NCBI GenBank assembly: GCA_900554095.1
Contig: USGC01000011.1
Coordinates: 1-22,105, forward strand
Length of the DNA stretch: 22,105 nucleotides
Direction of reading: 5' to 3'
Source of the DNA: an uncultured bacterium
GTDB lineage: Bacteria > Cyanobacteriota > Vampirovibrionia > Gastranaerophilales > Gastranaerophilaceae
Of this stretch, positions 1 through 7,165 are shown in pieces; within the stretch, counting starts at the first letter, position 1, and each line of letters starts with the position of its first letter. The notes under the pieces are model-generated. The model was given only the letters and a program-made list of their open reading frames with translations, had not been told where the DNA came from and did not search any database. Both the position numbers and the translations under genes were made by a program.

Positions 1-1264
1 ATACATTAGGCAAATCGCCTTTTACATCAGCAACCTCGTCGCAGCCAAGGCCGAAAACTTCATGAAGCGCTTTTACTGCGCGTTGTGCATCTGATTTTTC
101 AACAAGACAGCTTATTTTAATTTCTGATGTCGAAATCATTTTGATATTAACGCCAAGTTCCGCCAAAGTTTCAAACATTGTTGAAGCTATACCTGGCCTG
201 TCAATCATGCCGGCACCGATAATTGAAACCTTTGCAATATTGTCATTAACCTGAATATCGCCGCAATGAAGGGTTTCTTTCAATGTGTTGAGCGTTGCAA
301 TAGTTTTGTCTAAGTCTGCGCTGTCAATTGTAAATGCAATATCGTTTGTATTAGAAGCCTTTCTCGCATAAGATTGAATAATCATGTCTACAGAAATATG
401 CTCTGAGGCTAGTTTTCCGAACAATTTTGCAGCCTGTCCGGGTACATCAGGTACATCGCACACTACAATTCTTGACTGCGACAAATCTGCGGCTACGCCG
501 GTTACAGGTTTATAAATTTCCATCTTTTCAACTCCTAATATTAAAGTACCTAAATTATCTAATTTAAAACTGCTTCTTACGCGCATTGGAACGTTAAATT
601 GTTTTGCAGTCTCAACGCTTCGCGGATGCAAAACATTTGCCCCAGCATGTGCCAATTCAAGCATTTCTTCGTAAGAGATCTCATCAAGCCTTGTAGCTTT
701 TGGCACAACGCGCGGATCCGTTGTATAAACGCCTTCTACATCTGTATAAATATCACAGCGCTCAGCATTTAAGGCTGCGGCAATCGCAACTGCTGAAGTA
801 TCAGAACCTCCTCGTCCGAGAGTTGTAATTTCACCATCCTCGGTTACGCCCTGAAAACCTGCTACTACTATAATTTTTCCTTCTTTTAAGTTCTCTCTTA
901 ATTTTTCGGTTTTGATATCTACAATTCTGGCTTTTGAGTGAACGTTTTCGGTAATTATGCCTATCTGCATTGCATTAAAACTTATTGCGTCATAGCCTTG
1001 AGCCTGAATTGCCATTGCAAGAAGTGCTATTGAAACACCCTCGCCTGTAGAAAGAAGCATGTCCATCTCCCGTCCTGATGGAGTTTTGTTCAAATCCTTT
1101 GCCATTTTAACAAGGTAATCGGTCGTATGTCCCATTGCTGAAACTACTACCACTACATCATTTCCGTTATTTTTTTCTCTTATAACTGTTTTGGCAACAT
1201 TTTTAATTTTTTCGGTGTCTGCAACTGATGTCCCGCCAAACTTTTGTACAATAACCTTTCTCAA
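1..1264 (-). CDS. lysC: aspartate kinase, C-terminus cut by window edge
   Basis: Phosphorylates L-aspartate in the first step of lysine, threonine and methionine synthesis. The translation opens with the aspartokinase signature KFGGTSV at residues 8-14 and continues through the amino-acid kinase domain (STGEGVSIALLAMA, GRGGSDTSAVAIAAAL, DIYTDVEGVYTTDPR). Two ACT regulatory domains follow, starting near residues 261 and 342, so feedback inhibition by lysine and/or threonine is expected from the family. About 421 codons are visible without a stop; single-function aspartokinases are usually about 400-410 residues, so few residues should be missing. The start is TTG at 1264-1262, overlapping the TGA stop of the upstream TPR gene, with an AAGGA-like ribosome site in that gene's last codons. 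It is the third gene of a minus-strand cluster, probably translationally coupled. Confidence 0.95.
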   Translation of the reverse strand, partial: MRKVIVQKFGGTSVADTEKIKNVAKTVIREKNNGNDVVVVVSAMGHTTDYLVKMAKDLNKTPSGREMDMLLSTGEGVSIALLAMAIQAQGYDAISFNAMQIGIITENVHSKARIVDIKTEKLRENLKEGKIIVVAGFQGVTEDGEITTLGRGGSDTSAVAIAAALNAERCDIYTDVEGVYTTDPRVVPKATRLDEISYEEMLELAHAGANVLHPRSVETAKQFNVPMRVRSSFKLDNLGTLILGVEKMEIYKPVTGVAADLSQSRIVVCDVPDVPGQAAKLFGKLASEHISVDMIIQSYARKASNTNDIAFTIDSADLDKTIATLNTLKETLHCGDIQVNDNIAKVSIIGAGMIDRPGIASTMFETLAELGVNIKMISTSEIKISCLVEKSDAQRAVKALHEVFGLGCDEVADVKGDLPNV

Positions 1265-2772
1265 TTTTTTTCCTTTTCTTGCAAGTTTTTTAACATTTGG
1301 GTTAATTCCGCTCTTTCGTCAGGGTATTTAAATGCATTATTATCAAGTTTCTCAATTTTCTCCGCCAATCTGAGCGTTTCTTTTATATTATATTCACAAA
1401 CCTGCTCTTTGACAAGTATATAATTTATAAAAAACATTAAATTTAATATTTCTAAATTATTTTCATCAAGCTTGAATGCTTTGCGAAGCTTTCTGCCTGC
1501 ATCTGCGTACAAGCCTTTTGAACCCAAGTATCGCGCATAGTCGATATAAGTCTTAAGTCTTTTGGGATTTGCAGTGATTGATTTTTCAAAATATTCTTTT
1601 GTGTGCGTATCGTCATCAAGACTTAGATAACCTTCCGCGATATAATAGTAGTTTAAATCACCTGTCTCGTCGGCGTCCAAAGAGTCCTTAAAGTATCTTA
1701 TGCCTTCTTTATAATTTTCATTAACACATGCTATCAAACCCAAGCCTGTAAGTGCAAGAGAATTTTGCGGCTCTTCTTTCAAGATATCTTCCAAAACTTT
1801 TTTAGTGCTGACAGCGTCTCCAAGGTGTATATTACACAATGCCAAAGCCGCGCTTAACTCACTTGTATTACAGCCAAAACCTGCGGCTGTGCTGAGCTTC
1901 TCTTTTGCCTCGGTGTAGTCTTCAAATTTCAAAAGCGTCAGTGCCCATTCCAAATACAAGTTGCTGTTTACAAGTGAAAGTTCTTCGGCGTTTTTGTAGC
2001 AATCGATGGACTTTTCTTTTTCAAGTTTTACTCGGAAAATCTTACCCAGTAAAAGATATACCGGAAGCATGTGCGGGTTAAAACTGAGGGCTTTTTGCGC
2101 ATAGAAAAGCGCGTTATCATAATCTTTTTTTATAAACTTTAAGTTTGCATATTCGTAAGTATTAGTTTCATTCGGGCACACATTTGCAAGAAAATTCAGC
2201 TTCAATTCCGCTTCATCCAAAAGGTTCAATCTGATTTCCATTACTGCTGCAAGAAATATTGCCGTGAAGTTATAACGGTTAATTTTAGAGGCATTGACAA
2301 ATTTTTCATGAGCTTCCTTGTAATTACCCTGCTTCATAAAAGCCATGCCCCAGCCGACATTTACATCGGCATTTGAAGGTGTAATTTTGTCAGCGTTTTC
2401 AAAAATCTCGGCGGCTTCGTCGTACTTTCCGCTGTTTACAAGCGCAAACCCCAGTTTCTGCCAGATAATTTTGTCATGGCAGTTTAAATTTGCTGATTTT
2501 TTGTATGCAGCAACCGCCTCCTCAAACCTTGAAAGCTTGTCATAAACAATACCTTTATATTTAAAAACCAACGCGTCGTCTTGCGGAAGCGCCTCAGCCT
2601 CAGCTAAAATCTCCAGTGCTTCAGTAAGTTTATTTTGTTCTATTAATTTTTTTGCGCGGTTCACGTACGCAACAGACGGCAAAGATTGAATTACAGAATC
2701 CTTTCTGTAGCCTTCAATTTTCAAATTAAGATTTTTTATTTTGTCTTTTATTTCCTTAAAATGCTCAAACAA
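1261..2772 (-). CDS. tetratricopeptide-repeat protein
   Basis: A 503-residue protein made almost entirely of TPR helical hairpins from about residue 38 to 460, roughly eleven repeats, with recognisable cores such as ALVFKYKGIVYDKLSRFEEA, WQKLGFALVNSGKYDEAAEI and GWGMAFMKQGNYKEAHEKF. TPR arrays are protein-interaction scaffolds; no catalytic domain, signal peptide or membrane segment is visible, so it is probably cytosolic. The start is TTG at 2772, seven bases after a GAGAGG ribosome site, and lies inside the last 25 bases of the kdsC-like gene. Its stop overlaps the lysC start. The tight packing suggests one transcript, but gives no clear function. The partner is unknown. Confidence 0.85.
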   Translation of the reverse strand: MFEHFKEIKDKIKNLNLKIEGYRKDSVIQSLPSVAYVNRAKKLIEQNKLTEALEILAEAEALPQDDALVFKYKGIVYDKLSRFEEAVAAYKKSANLNCHDKIIWQKLGFALVNSGKYDEAAEIFENADKITPSNADVNVGWGMAFMKQGNYKEAHEKFVNASKINRYNFTAIFLAAVMEIRLNLLDEAELKLNFLANVCPNETNTYEYANLKFIKKDYDNALFYAQKALSFNPHMLPVYLLLGKIFRVKLEKEKSIDCYKNAEELSLVNSNLYLEWALTLLKFEDYTEAKEKLSTAAGFGCNTSELSAALALCNIHLGDAVSTKKVLEDILKEEPQNSLALTGLGLIACVNENYKEGIRYFKDSLDADETGDLNYYYIAEGYLSLDDDTHTKEYFEKSITANPKRLKTYIDYARYLGSKGLYADAGRKLRKAFKLDENNLEILNLMFFINYILVKEQVCEYNIKETLRLAEKIEKLDNNAFKYPDERAELTQMLKNLQEKEKN

Positions 2773-3239
2773 TCTGCTACCTCTCTGAATGCGCCTAAAC
2801 CGCCGTCTTTTTCTGTAATTTGTATATCTTTCAAATTCTTCAAAACCTCAGGGGCATGCGGTACTGTGATTTTGTACTTTGAAAACTCCAGACATTCAAG
2901 ATCGTTAATATCGTCGCCTATGTACAGGTACTCGTCTTGAGTAAGTGAATATTTCTCTACAATCAATCGCAATACATCGATTTTTTTGCGGATAGATGTG
3001 TGCACTTCTTTTATATTAAATTTCTTTACAAGAATTTCGATTGCATGGTTTGTCTCGCCGGAAATTATCGCGATATCAAAACCGGCCTTGCTAAGGATAG
3101 AAAACCCCATTACATCGGCAAAATTTAGTTTTCGCGACATTTTTCCGTCATCGCTGATGTAGACGCAGTTATCTGTTACAACGCCGTCGAAGTCTGTAAT
3201 CACCATTTTTATGCTTTTAGGAAGCGATAAATTTCCCAT
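2748..3239 (-). CDS. HAD-family phosphatase, KdsC-like
   Basis: A 163-residue small HAD phosphatase of the C0 (capless) type, the size of 3-deoxy-D-manno-octulosonate-8-phosphate (KDO-8-P) phosphatase. Motif I is DFDGVVTD (nucleophile D16, acid/base D18), motif II is S60 in IISGETN, motif III is the lysine pair at about 85-86, and motif IV is GDDINDLE (D109, D113). The segment KLNFADVMGF corresponds to the substrate-loop region that reads FNVRDGxG in classical KdsC, so the substrate could be KDO-8-P, N-acylneuraminate-9-P or a related sugar acid; the exact substrate is inferred. It is the first gene of the minus-strand cluster with the TPR gene and lysC. A GAGGA ribosome site sits just before the ATG; a later in-frame ATG at residue 12 is an alternative start. 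Confidence 0.8.
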   Translation of the reverse strand: MGNLSLPKSIKMVITDFDGVVTDNCVYISDDGKMSRKLNFADVMGFSILSKAGFDIAIISGETNHAIEILVKKFNIKEVHTSIRKKIDVLRLIVEKYSLTQDEYLYIGDDINDLECLEFSKYKITVPHAPEVLKNLKDIQITEKDGGLGAFREVADCLSILRK

Positions 3240-3258
3240 AGTTCCTCAATTTGCTGTA

Positions 3259-3287
3259 TTAACAATTGTTTCAGGCTTTGATATAAT
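3259..3287 (+). promoter_or_regulatory. sigma-70-type promoter for the histidine kinase gene
   Basis: TTAACA at 3259-3264 and a perfect TATAAT at 3282-3287 with 17-base spacing. Transcription would start near 3294, about 38 bases before the kinase ATG. A second TATAAT lies on the opposite strand (3291-3286), so the promoters of the divergent kdsC-like cluster and of the kinase may overlap. Confidence 0.6.
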
Positions 3288-3331
3288 TATACCATAAATT
3301 GTGTAGAATAAAAATAGGTTAAAAAAGATTA

Positions 3332-4600
3332 ATGCTCTGGTATTTTATTAATATATGTATAATTGCCGTTTTCGTGGCACTGTTTTTGATTACAAAGCAA
3401 ATGAACAAACGCTGGTCTAAGATTAACGACTATTTAGGAATGGTTACAAACACTGTCAACTCAGTACGTTACGGGAATTTATCAACTAAAATCGAAAAAA
3501 TTGAACACCCTACTTACCAAAACGTTACAGACAGTATTAACCGGATGGTCGAAACGCTTAACGACCGCGAAAAAATGATTGTCGAATATCAGGCAGAACT
3601 TATTAGACAAAACAAGCTTCTCGAAAGTGTTATAAACTCTCTCTCTGATGGGATTTTAATTGTTAATGAACACGGAAGCATTCTTCGCGCAACACCCAAA
3701 ATCATTCACTGGTTTGGCGTTAAAGGCAACGATATTTTAGGCAAAAATGTTTTTGATTTCATTCAGCCGGCTGAAGATTTGACGATAGATAAGTTTCATT
3801 ATACGGACGTTTTTATTAAGCACACCCCGACAAACAACTTTACAATCAATTCTATAAAGCTTTCGATTGACGACAAAAAGCGGTATGTGCTTTTGATAAA
3901 AGACGTTACGACCCAGCGCGAGGTCGAAACTCTTAAAGAAGACTTTGTTGCAACGCTTACACACGACCTGAAAGTTCCGATTGTTGCAGAGGCTAACATT
4001 TTGAACTTTCTAATCGACGGCAAGTTCGGCGAAATTAATGAAAAGCAAAAAGTTGCGCTTTTAAATATGAAGGCTTCAAACAAAGAATTAATTGACCTTG
4101 TTCAAATCGTTCTTGAGACATACAAAATCAAAGAAACAGGAATTAAGCTTTTGAAAGAAAACATAAAGCTTAACGAGTTTTTGGAAAACATCGTCGCTGA
4201 AACCCAGCCAATTGGTGCAAATTCAGGCATTGAAATAACTTTTACTCCTCAAAAGAATCTTACGGTATTTGCAGACCCTCTACAGTTGCAGCGTGTCGTA
4301 AAAAATCTTATTTCAAACGCGATTTCACACAGCAACACAAAGGCAGGAATTGACATAATTACAGGCGAAATCCCGGGATTTGCAACGATATCCGTAATTG
4401 ATTACGGCCAAGGAATTTCGCAGGACGAAATAAAAATGATATTTAACAAATATTACTCAGCGGCCAAGAAATTCCGAAAAATCGGAACAGGCTTGGGGCT
4501 ATACCTTTCTCAGCAGATAATGCAGTCTCACGGCGGCGAAATAACAGTAGAAAGCGAAGAAAACGTCAAAACAGAATTTTGTATAAAAATCCCAATATAG
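3332..4600 (+). CDS. membrane-anchored sensor histidine kinase (PAS-HisKA-HATPase)
   Basis: A 422-residue two-component sensor kinase. One N-terminal membrane helix (about residues 4-21) is followed by a HAMP-like linker (about 33-85), a PAS domain (about 95-195), and a HisKA dimerisation domain with phospho-acceptor H211 in ATLTHDLKVP. The HATPase domain follows, with the N box NLISNAISHS (325-334), G1 DYGQG (357-361) and G2 GTGLGL (385-390). There is no second membrane helix and no periplasmic loop, so the signal is probably intracellular, sensed by PAS, or at the membrane. No response regulator is adjacent, so it is an orphan here. The ribosome site is weak (an AGG about 13 bases upstream of ATG). 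The stop is two bases from the convergent frameshifted gene on the other strand. Confidence 0.92.
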   Translation: MLWYFINICIIAVFVALFLITKQMNKRWSKINDYLGMVTNTVNSVRYGNLSTKIEKIEHPTYQNVTDSINRMVETLNDREKMIVEYQAELIRQNKLLESVINSLSDGILIVNEHGSILRATPKIIHWFGVKGNDILGKNVFDFIQPAEDLTIDKFHYTDVFIKHTPTNNFTINSIKLSIDDKKRYVLLIKDVTTQREVETLKEDFVATLTHDLKVPIVAEANILNFLIDGKFGEINEKQKVALLNMKASNKELIDLVQIVLETYKIKETGIKLLKENIKLNEFLENIVAETQPIGANSGIEITFTPQKNLTVFADPLQLQRVVKNLISNAISHSNTKAGIDIITGEIPGFATISVIDYGQGISQDEIKMIFNKYYSAAKKFRKIGTGLGLYLSQQIMQSHGGEITVESEENVKTEFCIKIPI

Positions 4601-4602
4601 CG

Positions 4603-4910
4603 TCAGGCTCTTTTTCTGGCAACTTTTGCCTCTTCTTTTTGCTTTTCATGTTCAGGCAGGCAGAGAAAGTCAACGTTTGCCCTCAAACTATGCAAGTCGA
4701 AGCCCATTGTAAGCGAGAGGTTTGAAACAAATAAACCAGCGACGTCATCTCTTCCAGCGTAATAATTTCCGCGAAATTATCAGACTTCAAGGCTTCGATA
4801 ATAACTTTAACAAACGCATCTGACTGATGAAAAGTTTTGAGTAAATCATCAACACGCGTTTGAACTTCTTGAATTGTGCAAGGCAGGTATTGAGGGTTAT
4901 TTATATACAT
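4603..4910 (-). pseudogene. small unknown gene broken by an apparent one-base deletion
   Basis: The open frame from ATG 4910 gives 75 residues ending at 4683, but its last third looks unnatural. The frame beginning at TTT CGC near 4776 reads on as FRGNYYAGRDDVAGLFVSNL and ends KEEAKVARKRA followed by TGA at 4605-4603. Adding one T to the TTT run at 4776-4774 joins both parts into a 102-residue, mostly helical protein with a lysine/glutamate-rich tail. The start is well supported: GAAAGG lies six bases before ATG. I do not recognise the family. It is divergent from the small DNA-binding gene at 5024 and may be under its control. Either the gene is truly broken or the sequence has a homopolymer error. 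Confidence 0.7.
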
Positions 4911-4981
4911 GGTATGCCTTTCTTTGTTTTAAGTTATGTAACATAATTATTGGATATATAGAATTTATAATAACACATACC

Positions 4982-4998
4982 CAATTGAATGTCAATTG
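4982..4998. promoter_or_regulatory. perfect inverted repeat, probable operator of the small HTH regulator
   Basis: Arms CAATTGA and TCAATTG (7 bp each, perfect) flank a 3-base ATG spacer. It overlaps the expected -35 region of the promoter for the regulator at 5024 and lies in the divergent intergenic region with the frameshifted gene. Cro/C1-type regulators commonly bind such palindromes and repress their own synthesis; binding here is inferred. Confidence 0.5.
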
Positions 4999-5017
4999 TA
5001 TCAAATATGCATATAAT
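4989..5017 (+). promoter_or_regulatory. promoter of the small HTH regulator, possibly giving a leaderless mRNA
   Basis: A perfect TATAAT at 5012-5017 with a weak ATGTCA at 4989-4994 (17-base spacing). The predicted transcription start, seven bases beyond the -10 box, falls on or within a base or two of the ATG at 5024. No Shine-Dalgarno sequence precedes that ATG. Confidence 0.5.
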
Positions 5018-5023
5018 ATTTTT

Positions 5024-5233
5024 ATGATAATAGTTAATGTACACAATATTGCTTGGAAGAAGCATCACACGCAAAAAGATGTAATTGAAAAGACTGGTAT
5101 GGGGTCTGATACAGTGAGCCGTCTATGGAAAGGTGAACATTATAACTTCACTTTGGAGACTATCGAAACACTTGCAAAATATTTTGGCTGTAATGCGTTG
5201 GACTTATTAGTTGAAGTTCCGGATGAAGATTAA
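5024..5233 (+). CDS. small Cro/C1-type helix-turn-helix regulator
   Basis: A 69-residue protein that is essentially one XRE-type DNA-binding domain: THE helix-turn-helix core runs TQKDVIEKTGMGSDTVSRLW (about residues 16-35), followed by LETIETLAKYFGCNALDLLVEV, the typical last two helices of the small YozG-like group. The ATG at 5024 is chosen because the domain begins directly after it; a longer frame from 4874 would overlap the divergent gene and adds a cysteine-rich stretch unlike this family. There is no ribosome site, and the -10 box is placed for a leaderless transcript. It is divergent from the frameshifted gene and has a perfect inverted repeat in its promoter, suggesting autoregulation. 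The pair may be a relic of a mobile element. Confidence 0.8.
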   Translation: MIIVNVHNIAWKKHHTQKDVIEKTGMGSDTVSRLWKGEHYNFTLETIETLAKYFGCNALDLLVEVPDED

Positions 5234-5249
5234 TCAATTTGTTTTTTCA

Positions 5250-5258
5250 TGCTAAAAT
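5250..5258 (+). promoter_or_regulatory. extended -10 promoter immediately before comF
   Basis: TGC followed by TAAAAT (5253-5258) fits the extended -10 form TGnTAnnnT. Transcription would begin about 5265, exactly at the comF ATG. The -35 region (TTAATC near 5230) is poor and lies in the stop region of the upstream gene. Confidence 0.45.
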
Positions 5259-5264
5259 TTTGTT

Positions 5265-5912
5265 ATGAGAGACTTTTTTATCAGCCTTTTGGACTGGATT
5301 TACAAGAAAAAATGCTACTTTTGCGGGCGCTCTGATGAATGTGTCAGAATGTGTTCTAAGTGTTACGACGAATTGGAGCATCTGCCTGTTCGCGTTAACC
5401 GCGTTATAGAAAGAAAGCCCGTCTACACCGCAGGCGTTTATTCCAAAAATCTTCAAAAGCTTATAAGAGGCCTCAAGTATCACAATCAACGCGAGTTGGC
5501 TTTGCCGCTGGCTAAGTTCATGTGGGAATATTTTGCACAAATTACGGACAAGAATAATTTTCAAGTCGTGCCCGTGCCGATTTTCCCCAAGCGCGAAAAG
5601 AAACGCAAATACAATCACATGAATTTGACCGCTGAAGAGTTCTGCACACTTTCAGGCTGTACTTTAAACACTGATTTAATTAAGCGGGTTAAGGACACAA
5701 AGCCTCAGTATAAGCTTAAAAAATCCGAACGCGAAGTTAATCTGAAAGGCGCGTTTGAAGTAAAAAAAGAAAATCTTCTGCCTATGAAAGTTTTGATAGT
5801 TGACGACATTTGCACCACCGGCTCCACGTTTGAAGAAATGATTAAAGAATTCAAAAAACATGGAATTGAAGACATTACCTGTCTTGCCGCCACTACCCCG
5901 TTTGAGGACTAA
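5265..5912 (+). CDS. comF: ComF-family phosphoribosyltransferase-like protein
   Basis: A 215-residue ComF-family protein. The N-terminal zinc ribbon has CYFC (C17, C20) and CSKC (C30, C33). The rest is a phosphoribosyltransferase fold with VPVPIFPKREKKRKYNH and the PRPP-binding loop VLIVDDICTTGST at about 176-188. In naturally competent bacteria ComF helps single-stranded DNA enter the cytosol, probably with the helicase/primosome side of uptake; type IV pilus genes are encoded 2 kb away, which is compatible with a role in DNA uptake, but competence here is inferred. No ribosome site precedes the ATG, and a -10 box is placed for a start of transcription at the ATG. The next gene follows after one base and is probably coupled. 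Confidence 0.9.
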   Translation: MRDFFISLLDWIYKKKCYFCGRSDECVRMCSKCYDELEHLPVRVNRVIERKPVYTAGVYSKNLQKLIRGLKYHNQRELALPLAKFMWEYFAQITDKNNFQVVPVPIFPKREKKRKYNHMNLTAEEFCTLSGCTLNTDLIKRVKDTKPQYKLKKSEREVNLKGAFEVKKENLLPMKVLIVDDICTTGSTFEEMIKEFKKHGIEDITCLAATTPFED

Positions 5913-5913
5913 A

Positions 5914-6228
5914 ATGATTTTAAACGCTTTTTCTACCTTTCTTAAAGACAACAATCATGAAATAATTAACGGAAACACCACTGCCATAAAGCTTTTATGC
6001 AAATGGATACGCATGGTTATTGCCCAAAATCCCAAAAACAACGTCGACAAAATTGTACAAACTGAAATTACCCTCGCTGAAAACGAGTACGGCGATTTTT
6101 TGATTGTCGGAAAATCTGAAAGCGGAAGGATTTTAGTGAATGCGCTCTACAATTACGCTATGAGTTACGAGCATTACATTATGCAAAAATGGCTCGATGA
6201 CAAAAACCCGAATGATTTTAAAATTTAG
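5914..6228 (+). CDS. unknown 104-residue protein coupled to comF
   Basis: The family is not recognised. The ATG at 5914 is one base after the comF stop and six bases after a GAGG ribosome site lying in the last comF codons, which makes translational coupling likely. An upstream in-frame ATG inside comF (5860) is rejected for lack of a ribosome site. The 104-residue product has helical N- and C-terminal parts and a central strand-like section (YGDFLIVGKSESGRILVNAL). No signal peptide, membrane helix, cysteine motif or catalytic signature is visible. Codon use matches its neighbours. Gene position suggests co-expression with comF only. Confidence 0.75.
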   Translation: MILNAFSTFLKDNNHEIINGNTTAIKLLCKWIRMVIAQNPKNNVDKIVQTEITLAENEYGDFLIVGKSESGRILVNALYNYAMSYEHYIMQKWLDDKNPNDFKI

Positions 6229-6310
6229 CAAATCCTATATCCAGTCAGCGGATTTTATTTTATTTTTACAATCTAAAATAATCATGTAAATAAGAAATGG
6301 AGCATTCACA

Positions 6311-7165
6311 ATGAAGAGTTTATACACCGCACCGGTTTGCACGCTTAAAGAGTTGAACAATCTTTTTATTGAACTTACCGAGAAAAACTGCAACCAACGC
6401 TGCAAACACTGTTACATAGATTTTCCTTTATCTAAAAATGTAAAAGATTTTATATCGGTTGATGTTATCAAAGAAGCACTTAACGATACAAAAAGCGAAA
6501 ACCTTGAATGTATTTACTTAACAGGGGCAGAACCCATGACACATCCGGACTTCAACACGATATTACGCCTATGCCTCAAACGCTGCAATGTTTGCATTTT
6601 TACAAACGGAAGTTTTATCAATGAAAAAAAAGCAAGGTTTTTGAAACGCGTCGAAGATGAAAGCAATTTCGAAATCATATTTAAATTAAGCATTGATCAC
6701 TATAACGAGGTTAAATCTGATGACATAAGAGGCCGCGGCACATACAGACAAGTCTTGCACGCTGTCAAAAGTCTTGTAAAATACGGCTTTAATCCGATAC
6801 TTTGTATCACCGATTATTACAACGAAGGCCGCGAAACCCTTTTAAGAGAATTCAGCGCAATCTGCCAAAAAATTGGATTTGACGCGACAGAAAAAAATTT
6901 GAAAATTAATCTTTATCATGACAAACACCAGCCTGTCGAAACGTTTGGAGATGATTGGAATTCACTAGACTGCGAAACCAGCAGAATTTTAACAGCAAAA
7001 GGCGTTTACACTTGTCCATTCTTGGCAAACGACCACAGAGGCCGCTCAGGGGCTGATTTCAAGGATTATTCTCACAAGAATCTTCTTGAGACAAGCTTTT
7101 GCGCAACATGCATCAAAAACCGTGACAGCTTCTTTGCAATAAATTTAAAAGATTTTACTTCTTAG
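6311..7165 (+). CDS. radical SAM protein with a C-terminal four-cysteine (Twitch/SPASM-like) region
   Basis: A 284-residue radical S-adenosylmethionine enzyme. The [4Fe-4S] motif CNQRCKHC gives C27, C31 and C34. It is followed by YLTGAEPMTHPDF (about 70-82, the GGEP-like SAM-binding motif with TGAEP) and a TIM-barrel-like core. Near the end, C221, C235 (VYTCPFLAND), C264 and C267 (FCATC) look like ligands for an auxiliary cluster, as in Twitch or SPASM enzymes. The reaction cannot be assigned; no small precursor peptide is seen nearby, so peptide modification has no support. The ATG is preceded by GGAG eight bases upstream. The last 11 bases overlap the convergent pilO gene. The preceding gap of 82 bases is AT-rich and holds a TAAAAT box at 6274-6279. 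Confidence 0.85.
   Translation: MKSLYTAPVCTLKELNNLFIELTEKNCNQRCKHCYIDFPLSKNVKDFISVDVIKEALNDTKSENLECIYLTGAEPMTHPDFNTILRLCLKRCNVCIFTNGSFINEKKARFLKRVEDESNFEIIFKLSIDHYNEVKSDDIRGRGTYRQVLHAVKSLVKYGFNPILCITDYYNEGRETLLREFSAICQKIGFDATEKNLKINLYHDKHQPVETFGDDWNSLDCETSRILTAKGVYTCPFLANDHRGRSGADFKDYSHKNLLETSFCATCIKNRDSFFAINLKDFTS

Noticed and set aside
4874..5023. N-terminal extension of the HTH regulator to 119 residues
   Set aside because: It would overlap the divergent gene, lie across the promoter and operator, and adds a stretch with no similarity to the family.
6229..6310. Small precursor peptide for the radical SAM enzyme
   Set aside because: The gap has no open frame with a ribosome site; the coupled 104-residue gene upstream goes with comF and lacks a peptide-precursor look.
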